Source of the DNA: Lepidurus packardi
Taxonomy: Eukaryota > Arthropoda > Branchiopoda > Notostraca > Triopsidae
Length of the DNA: 64,000 nt
NCBI GenBank assembly: GCA_023053545.1
Contig: JAKZAN010000089.1
Span: 1-64,000 of the forward strand
Direction of reading: 5' to 3'
Shown: one piece after another, positions 57,876-64,000 of the stretch
Position numbering within the stretch: the first letter of the stretch is position 1
How the letters are laid out: each line of letters opens with the position of its first letter
Notes under the pieces: model-generated
Databases searched by the model: none
Told to the model about the DNA's origin: nothing
What the model saw: the letters and a program-made list of their open reading frames with translations, nothing else
Translations under genes and position numbers: made by a program

Positions 57876-58384
57876 ATGGGTTCACCATTCTCTGGTGGAT
57901 TCGCCCTGGTTTGTGCTAGGCGGATGTCTTCACATCAGTAGAACCCGCACTGCTCTCTATTTAATTGCTAGTCAACTAGTCTAAGCTTAATTGACCCCCT
58001 GCATTTTATTGAGCTGACCCGCCCTCAGAATCCTATCACACAAATATGATTTTGGGGCCGAGAACAGAATAAGCAATTCACCTCACATCTAATTCAGACT
58101 GATGATTGTAAGAGTTTCTCTGAAATTCTAGGAACTCGAAGTAACATGTGGATCTCCAAAGAGAGATCTACCCCAAGGATAATGATATGACCCATCCCAA
58201 ATACGATATTTGCAGAGACAATGGGGATTATCCATTCGTAGTACACTCTTCTGGAAAAGTAGAGCTGCAACACTATCAGATAGGTTTGGTTTTGTCGGGA
58301 TCAGGCCGCCATCAAACACCACTCCCTAGAAATCGACAGGAGAGATGTTTTTGTGCCAAGGATGACAGGTGCATGGAAGAATGA
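57876..58384 (+). other. Possible small gene(s), model unresolved
   Basis: ATG 57876 with a 91-nt GTA...CAG intron (57938-58028) gives a 72-aa reading frame to TGA 58183-58185. A second protein-like frame (P-K-D-N-D-M-T-H-P-K-Y then D-N-G-D-Y-P-F-V-V-H) runs to TGA 58382-58384 and could be joined through a 25-nt GTA...AG intron at ~58141. Either one gene with small introns or chance frames. Nothing is recognised. Confidence 0.3.
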
Positions 58385-58563
58385 GTTGGCCCGAATCCGA
58401 GTTACAAATAACTAGCAAAGGTATCCTTCCTTGCTGGATGCAGAAACACATTTCCAACAGAAGGCCTATAACAAAAACTTTCAAGCATACTCCAAGGCAA
58501 TTTAAATCTGACACATTTTTGCCGTACATCAATAATCAGAATCATTTCATTATAAAGTACTTC

Positions 58564-59482
58564 ATGTCGGACAAGAGCGACAGCGAGTCAAGTCGTGGCA
58601 ACAATGACAAAAACTCCGATATCCAGAACGAAGATGACCGAGACCGTCGTCGCAACCGCTCCGAGAGCGAGGACGACCGGCGCAAGGAGTGCCACAAACT
58701 TTTCGTCACTGGGCTAGATGGAAATGTAAACACATACATATCGTTTTTGACAAGCTGTTCCACACTATTTCTGTCTTCGGCTTACCACTATCATGACCTT
58801 CACCATTTAATATTGTGTCTTAGACGAGAGAATCTGAACTAGAAAGAGAACTCGAAAAGCACTTTGCCAAATATGGCAAGCTTGATCGCATCACTGTCAA
58901 GCGAAGCAGGAACAACGAGTACTCATTCGCTTTCATCGAGTACGAGCGGGGAATCGATGGATCGTAGGCTGTCCGGAAGTAAAACTATTTATTCATGCCC
59001 AATACCAACAATATCTACAGACTCGACCAAATGGAGATTGGTGATCGCAAAATGAAGGTGGAGCTTCAAGATGACTCACGTCGTCGCAAGGACAAAAAGT
59101 AAACATCTCCATATTAATTTTTCAACTTTTAAACGAGAAAATAGTGAGGGGTGCTATATCTGCCACAAGTTCGGACACTTCGCAAGATAGTGTAGAGAAA
59201 AGCGGGACGACCGAGACCGCAGCAGCCACAGGAGACGATCTCGTTCTCGCGATTACCGTCGCAGAAGATCTTCCACACCCAGGTCCCGTTCACGCAGAAA
59301 AGATAAGGACCGCAGGAAGAAGGGCAGTAAGATCATCATCCTTATTGGGCACCTCTATATCAAATCTAACTATGGGGTTTTTAGAGAAGAGAGACAGAAG
59401 ATCAAGGTCAAGATCCAGCAAGAGATCAGACTCACGACGCAGACAGAGACGATCCAGGTCAAGATCTGATTCCTATAATTGA
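58564..59482 (+). CDS. SR splicing factor: RRM, CCHC zinc knuckle, RS domain
   Basis: Five exons (58564-58725, 58824-58978, 59021-59098, 59145-59326, 59385-59482), introns 98, 42, 46 and 58 nt, give 224 aa. An acidic/Arg N-terminal tail precedes an RRM: RNP2 K-L-F-V-T-G-L, RNP1-like Y-S-F-A-F-I-E-Y, then A-V-R-K-L-D-Q-M-E-I-G-D-R-K-M-K-V-E. A zinc knuckle C-Y-I-C-x4-H-x4-C follows, where the Glu before the last Cys is a TAG codon, and the C-terminus is an RS domain. This order is that of RSZ/SRSF7 (9G8) proteins, which act in splice-site selection and mRNA export. With four introns it is the most intron-rich gene in the window. Confidence 0.9.
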
Positions 59483-60126
59483 AGAGGAATGGAAGTGTAC
59501 AACAGACATCGCCTAAGACTAGGTCTGGATCAAAATTGATGGTTTGTTAAAATTATGTGGAGAAGGGATTTGATTCTCTGAAACAATTGGGAAAAGAAGA
59601 AGAAAGAAGAAGAAAATTCGAAAGGAGAAGAAGTTAAAAAGAGAGTGAATGAGGGTGTAGGAGTTAAGTGTTGAATGTTAAAGAAGGAGCGAAAGCGAAC
59701 CAAGGGAAGTGGATAGGATGTCGGGCAGTAGTTTTTAGATCCGTAGAGGGCTGCAATGTGTGTGTGCTCGGTCTGTGAACGAGAAATTCGTTTGGACTCC
59801 AACAAGCAGGCCTCGAGTCATCAAGCATCATGCAACCAGCATCCCTAGTAAGACTCCCAATAACCACAATAACCAAAATCTTTATTTATTGGGCTCTCTC
59901 TCTACTATTACTCTGTTTTTAGTACTACTTTATGTGTGGGTTTTTCGGCTCTCATCTACCTGCTGGCCCACCTTTTTATAAAAATCTGGAACACCCCAAG
60001 TTGTAGACAGAGGTTCTCAAACTACTCATATTCTTCTCCGCGCAAGTCGTTCTGTGTTTTTTTACGCATACTAAAGACAATAACCCCTATTCTCCCATAC
60101 ATCCAAAGGGGCTCATATCCCAATCA
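59483..60126. other. Convergent intergenic region, possible small ORF
   Basis: About 640 bp between the 3' ends of the SR and PABPN1-like genes. A plus-strand frame from ATG 59756 reads M-C-V-C-S-V-C-E-R-E-I-R-L and later a hydrophobic segment, but finds no TGA before it runs antisense into the PABPN1-like gene, so it is not called. The 59480-59660 stretch is G/A-rich (many GAAGAA). Confidence 0.4.
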
Positions 60127-60771
60127 TCAGGGTTTTCGGTAGGGTTTTTTTGGGTTCAGCATACCCAGTAAGCCCTGCAGTAGTCTCTGGTTTGGATCTT
60201 CAAAAAATTTCTTCTTCTTAGGTTTAGTCAATCCTTTGATATTGGTGCGTTTCGGACTCACTTTGATGACGCGTTTGCGTAGTTCGGTACCTGTAAGCAT
60301 GACAGCATTTTCTGCGCTTGCAACGTCCTCGAATTCAACATATGCGAGTCTATGATTAAGATGTAAAGCAGATGGGTATTTAGGTATTGAGGGGCGAGCA
60401 TAGGATTTGAAAAGATATTGTTGCATTTGCAGGAAGAGCCAATCAGTGATGAATGAAAGAAATATGTGTGTGGGTTACCCTCTGGGGTTATTGGTGAACT
60501 TATCCCTTAGGATGGTCACGCGCACGATTTTGCCACAGTCCTTGAAAATTGACTCCAGTTATTATTTACTAGTGCTGTAGTCTACGTTCTCCACGAACAC
60601 AGACTTCTTGTCTTATTCACGCGTTTCCACAGCTTCAGCAATCTGCTAACTCCCTTTGCGAGAGCCCGGATGGGAGCTGTTCACGGGGGCAGGATTAGTA
60701 CTCGGGTTGTTCTACTGAGAGGGTTTTGTCTCCTTGAGCTCAGCCAAGGAGGTAGGAGCTGGTTATGCCAT
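60127..60771 (-). CDS. PABPN1: PABPN1-like nuclear poly(A)-binding RRM protein
   Basis: Exons 60479-60771 and 60127-60349 with a 129-nt intron give 171 aa. A Pro/Ser/Asn-rich N-terminal tail leads to one RRM: V-F-V-E-N-V-D-Y (RNP2), K-E-E-L-E-S-I-F-K-D-C-G-K-I, T-I-L-R-D-K-F-T-N-N-P-R-G-L-A-Y-V-E-F (RNP1), and I-K-V-S-P-K-R-T-N, a close match to the PABPN1 R-Q-I-K-V-x-P-K-R-T-N. Two adjacent TAA codons give the E-E of the conserved E-E-L-E. The tail after the RRM is basic. PABPN1 binds poly(A) tails and controls their length in the nucleus. Confidence 0.88.
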
Positions 60772-61123
60772 AGGATCTTATTAAGGAGAAAAATTAATGG
60801 ATTACAAATCACAGGAGTAGATATGTAGGAAAAGGTCTAGTTGTATTGTATGAAGAAATAGAGTAGATATAACAGGGTTTGGCCGCTAAGTCAGGGCCAG
60901 GACCATCTTATGGACATGAGAACATCATGGAAGACTGAGGCCGACGCTGATTATGTCCAGTTGCTCTTGGGAAAATATTATTTGTTGGCTTTCAAAGCAA
61001 CTGACCTTCGTGGGTCACTTCATACTCCTTAGAAATCAAAAACCTTGTCCAAAATCTATATTATTAAGTACTATAATCACATGCTGCATCCTTCCCCTCC
61101 TTTTGTTCGTCCAATTTTCTAAT
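60772..61123. other. Intergenic region
   Basis: About 350 bp between the start of the PABPN1-like gene and the end of the coiled-coil gene, both on the minus strand. It should hold the PABPN1-like promoter and the upstream gene's 3' region. No gene or RNA seen. Confidence 0.4.
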
Positions 61124-62723
61124 TCACGCCTATTTGGCTTTATCCAATAGTTTCTACAGTTGGTTGATCTGTTTCTTTAACTCCAGCACTGCTCCTGCGT
61201 CCAGACTCTCCTGCGATCTCTCGTCTGCCTCGTTTCTCTTATCCCTCTCTCCGCATTCTTTTCTTTTATTTTCCATCTTTTGTCCACTCTCTCTCCTACC
61301 TCCTTTTTCCATTTTCTGACCTCCGACTAGATAGGGAGCGTATCGATTTTAATGGCTCTTCTTTATCTCTTAAATTCCTCTTGCTGATGATTGAAGGTCC
61401 TTTGCTGGCGTCGAGTCCTCTTTTCCGCTGTATGGCTTGTGTTCCCTACTCTTGCTAACATCCCTTGAGTTTCTAAATGATTTTTTATTAGGATTCTCCT
61501 GATTAGCTATGACTCGATTCAGTTCTGCTTGGAGTCTTCGAACCTGTCGCTCCATCTTTCTGACCTCTTGAGCATGTGCGGTCTCCTTTTCAGCCATGGT
61601 GTCTTCTGCTTCCTGGAGCTTTTGTTTGTAGACTGATTGTATCTTCTGGTACTGTTCCTCAATGATGCTTGACTTTGGAACCACTAAGCCAATTGCACTG
61701 CTGACCGCCGATGCAGACTCCTCCTGGTTACTGCTACTGCCCACGATGACATGATTAGATTACTTCCTGAGCCTACTGAGTTCCTCCCTCAGTTTTTTTA
61801 GCTCTGCATTCTTCTGATTCTTAAATGTCTGCATTTATCTCTGAAACTACTCTTCTCTTTTGGACAGCTTCTGATTTAATGCGTCAATCTTCTGTCGATC
61901 CTGGACCTCTTTGCGTGCAGCCCTTTCCCTTAAACTTGACAACTCGTTCATGAGCTCAGATTTGTTAATTTTATCATCTCCTGTTTTAGCCACGAGTTTT
62001 TTGTTTGCTGCCGTCAGAGATTCCTCCAGCTGAGAGATCCTGTGGTTCTTTTCGGACATTTATTCCCGCATCTCCCTCAACAGCTCCTGGTAATACCCAT
62101 CCTTTGTCTATCGCATATGTTTCTGGGACCTTGATGCCTGATTATTTATAGGATGGATTCTTTCTAACGAGTCATCATCTGCATCGCTATCTTCTCCGTG
62201 GCTCTGTTGCTCATCCTAATCCTTCGTGGGGTGAGGGTACTGTTTGACTGTCTTGGAGTATGAGTGATCGGTCAGAGTCATTACATTAAACTAAGCAACA
62301 CAATCAAATACGCTCAAACCCAGTCTCATTAAGGAAAGATGGTACATGATTTCTTATAGTTTTTTTGCGATGCTTTTCGAGTTTAAGAGTGATCTGCTCA
62401 GGACCGTAGACTCGCTGGAGTTTTTCAAGTTCTTTTGTCAATTCTTTTTCGCGTTATACCGTACTCTTGGCTGCCAATTTGTACTCCACAGATATTGCTT
62501 TGAGCGATGAGATCTATAGTTTTAACTTAGATGTGAGTTCGTGACTCTAGATGAGCTCTTGCGCCATTTATTCATTCTTACTATTAAGGGAAAACATGAA
62601 TAGAATGTCAGAGATGTGAGGTAGTTACGCCGTCAGCTTGGACAGCTCGTGAGTGAGCTCTATGTTTATTTGTTGGAGTCTTTCGATATCTTTTGGGAGG
62701 TTCTTGGCTAGCTGACCTTTCAT
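61124..62723 (-). CDS. Long coiled-coil protein, unknown
   Basis: Exons 62629-62723, 62346-62580 and 61124-62290 with introns of 48 and 55 nt give 498 aa. Heptad-rich helices fill residues 1-120 and about 180-340 and 440-498; two disordered Ser/Asp-rich linkers separate them. The 55-nt intron removes a TGA and joins the two long coiled coils that otherwise look like separate genes; the 48-nt one is a multiple of three and could also be translated. A centrosomal, ciliary or motor-associated scaffold is plausible; no family recognised. Confidence 0.65.
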
Positions 62724-62913
62724 TGGTATGTCTGGCTGTCTGTTATGGTGTATGTAATTGATATTATATCAGTATTATAGTAAAGTAACTTCATTTATAG
62801 AAGATTGCAATACAATACCTGGCACTCATTCGTTGTTAGATCGAGACAATTCTTTCTTTCCTTTTTGACTCCTTTCCTCACACCTTACTTAATCCTCCAA
62901 ACGACATCACATC

Positions 62914-64000
62914 ATGTAACCCGAAGAAAACTTCATAGACTCCCTATCAAGTCTAGACTAACTTAAATAACAACATCTCCACCTCCGCTACGACGAATTG
63001 CCTAACAGCATTGCACCCAAAACTCATGCCGCACTCGTCGAGGCAAATCCTATTCTCCCTCAAGGCAACTACATCGACGCTAAGCGTGACGAACTGTTCC
63101 TCCGATATCACAATCACATGGCGTCCTTCAATACCTCCAACAGGCCTAAATTACCCAAACTCAAAATCGTTTCCCAGTCTTATTCTCAAACTGAAGCTAC
63201 TGATTCCTTCTTATACAACGACAAAGCTCGAAAAGGTAAATCCAACAGCGGCGAGAACACGTAAAGCATCTTTCATCCTGACATCGATAGAATTCAATAT
63301 CTGATTAATAACCCAGGGGCATAACTCAGCGGTTGGCAGCAGTCCACCTACGCTAATTGGACTGATTCCTACAAAGTCGGCAGAAACCCTAATCAGGTTA
63401 GTCTCAATAAAAAAAAGGTCCTGCTGCTGACTGAGAAATAAGCTACCATCACCAAATTTTATAAAAGCCCAGTGGCAGCTTCAGAAAGATCGACGGCGCT
63501 CCCGACCCACGAATTCAGCAGATTCTTGGGCGATGACTAGAGCATACTCGTATATCAGCGTCTGGATAATAGTCTCCTCAATTCTTGCGACCGGTCCGGC
63601 AAAATATTCTACAGCAGCATTTTCTTCGAAGTCAAAGATGTTGTCTCGACAACCGACAAGGGCTTACAGAATCGTCAGCCTTATAATATCTACGAAGAGT
63701 TGCAGAAGAGATATCCATTTAGCAAAGTATCTTCGACCTTCAAGCACCCCAGCAACTCCCTGCAGTTCAATTCGGAGTTCTAGGGCGGAAATCTCTTCTC
63801 TGCCCATCGGGTAAATTATCCAAATCTAACCATGTTTATCCTAAGTTGTATAATGATTGGAAGGATAATAGAAGTCAGATAGAGAGTACAACTTGTTCCT
63901 GCAGAACGACACAAATACGAAAGGATCCACACAATGGTTCTACTTCAGCGTGAGCAACCAACAAAAGACTAAGGTCCAGTTTAACATACTAAACTTCGTA
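62914..64000 (+). CDS. Cytosolic carboxypeptidase (CCP/AGBL family), N-terminal part
   Basis: Exon 1 62914-63810 and exon 2 from 63872 (61-nt GTA...TAG intron) give 342 aa before the window ends; the gene continues beyond. The N-terminal ~230 residues are divergent and partly disordered. The CCP N-domain follows: L-Q-F-N-S-E-F-E-G-G-N-L then E-Y-N-L-F-L-Q-N-D-T-N-T-K-G-S-T-Q-W-F-Y-F-S-V-S-N, the standard entry to the M14D carboxypeptidase domain, whose zinc ligands are not yet reached. CCPs shorten polyglutamate side chains or C-termini of tubulin, opposing TTLL enzymes such as the one at 31140-33200. Confidence 0.85.

Noticed and set aside
59756-60200. Plus-strand zinc-finger-like ORF with C-x2-C and a membrane segment
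   Set aside because: It has no stop before running antisense through the PABPN1-like gene, so it is probably chance.
981-64000. UAR=Gln code as in Tetrahymena and Paramecium
   Set aside because: Conserved columns examined point to Glu, not Gln, and CAA/CAG are used normally for Gln.
1-64000. tRNA, rRNA, CRISPR arrays, transposons or viral insertions
   Set aside because: Scanning by eye found no cloverleaf with T-loop motif outside coding sequence, no rRNA core, no regularly spaced repeats and no transposase or integrase text. A tRNA or Rfam search would be decisive.

Overview
The window is the left end of a ciliate macronuclear chromosome. It starts with about 152 bp of CCCCAA repeats, the C strand of a G4T2 telomere as in oligohymenophorean ciliates. 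Genes are dense, introns are mostly 30-135 nt, and TAA and TAG run in-frame through conserved proteins while only TGA ends genes. At conserved sites (zinc-finger linkers, HBS1, RRP8, TTLL, PABPN1, a zinc knuckle, a PD-(D/E)XK motif) TAA/TAG stands where the family has glutamate. This is the UAR=Glu code known from sessilid peritrichs (Vorticella, Campanella relatives), so a peritrich-like ciliate is the best inference. Standard-code ORF calling fragments nearly every gene here. All gene models below use UAR=E, UGA=stop and GTA...AG introns, were read by eye, and have no transcript support.

Layout. 0-9 kb: telomere, gene-poor subtelomere, a C2H2 zinc-finger gene, an SLC44 choline-transporter-like gene, and three coiled-coil or unknown proteins. 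9-19.5 kb: a complete 2835-aa IP3-receptor-type Ca2+ channel (minus), divergent from a PH plus permuted-papain-fold protein. 19.6-29 kb: a coiled-coil protein, a possible beta-propeller protein, a band-7/SPFH-like protein, a GH25 lysozyme-like secreted protein, a secreted SIMPL-domain protein, a HEAT-repeat protein, and a PD-(D/E)XK nuclease-fold protein. 29-38 kb: HBS1 (ribosome rescue), a tubulin tyrosine ligase-like enzyme, a divergent eIF4E, RRP8, and small unknowns. 37.6-44.5 kb: an unknown protein with an apparent +1 frameshift, an unresolved minus-strand locus with a second frame anomaly, a phosphatase-inhibitor-2-like protein, and a PGAP1-like membrane protein lacking the catalytic serine. 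45-52 kb: a WDR7/rabconnectin-3-beta-like protein and two unknown basic proteins. 52-64 kb: an OFD1-like LisH/coiled-coil basal-body protein, an LRR protein, a ceramide synthase, an SR splicing factor (RRM plus CCHC plus RS), a PABPN1-like RRM protein, a long coiled-coil protein, and a cytosolic carboxypeptidase (CCP) cut by the window edge.

There is no operon organisation and no tRNA, rRNA, CRISPR array or transposon that I could recognise. Several genes share a ciliary theme (TTLL, CCP, OFD1-like, coiled coils), which is expected for a ciliate and need not mean linkage. The most unusual signals are the reassigned code placed at functional residues, an intron splitting a TAG sense codon, the near-invariant GTA donor, two frame anomalies in neighbouring genes, and several conserved proteins with altered key residues.
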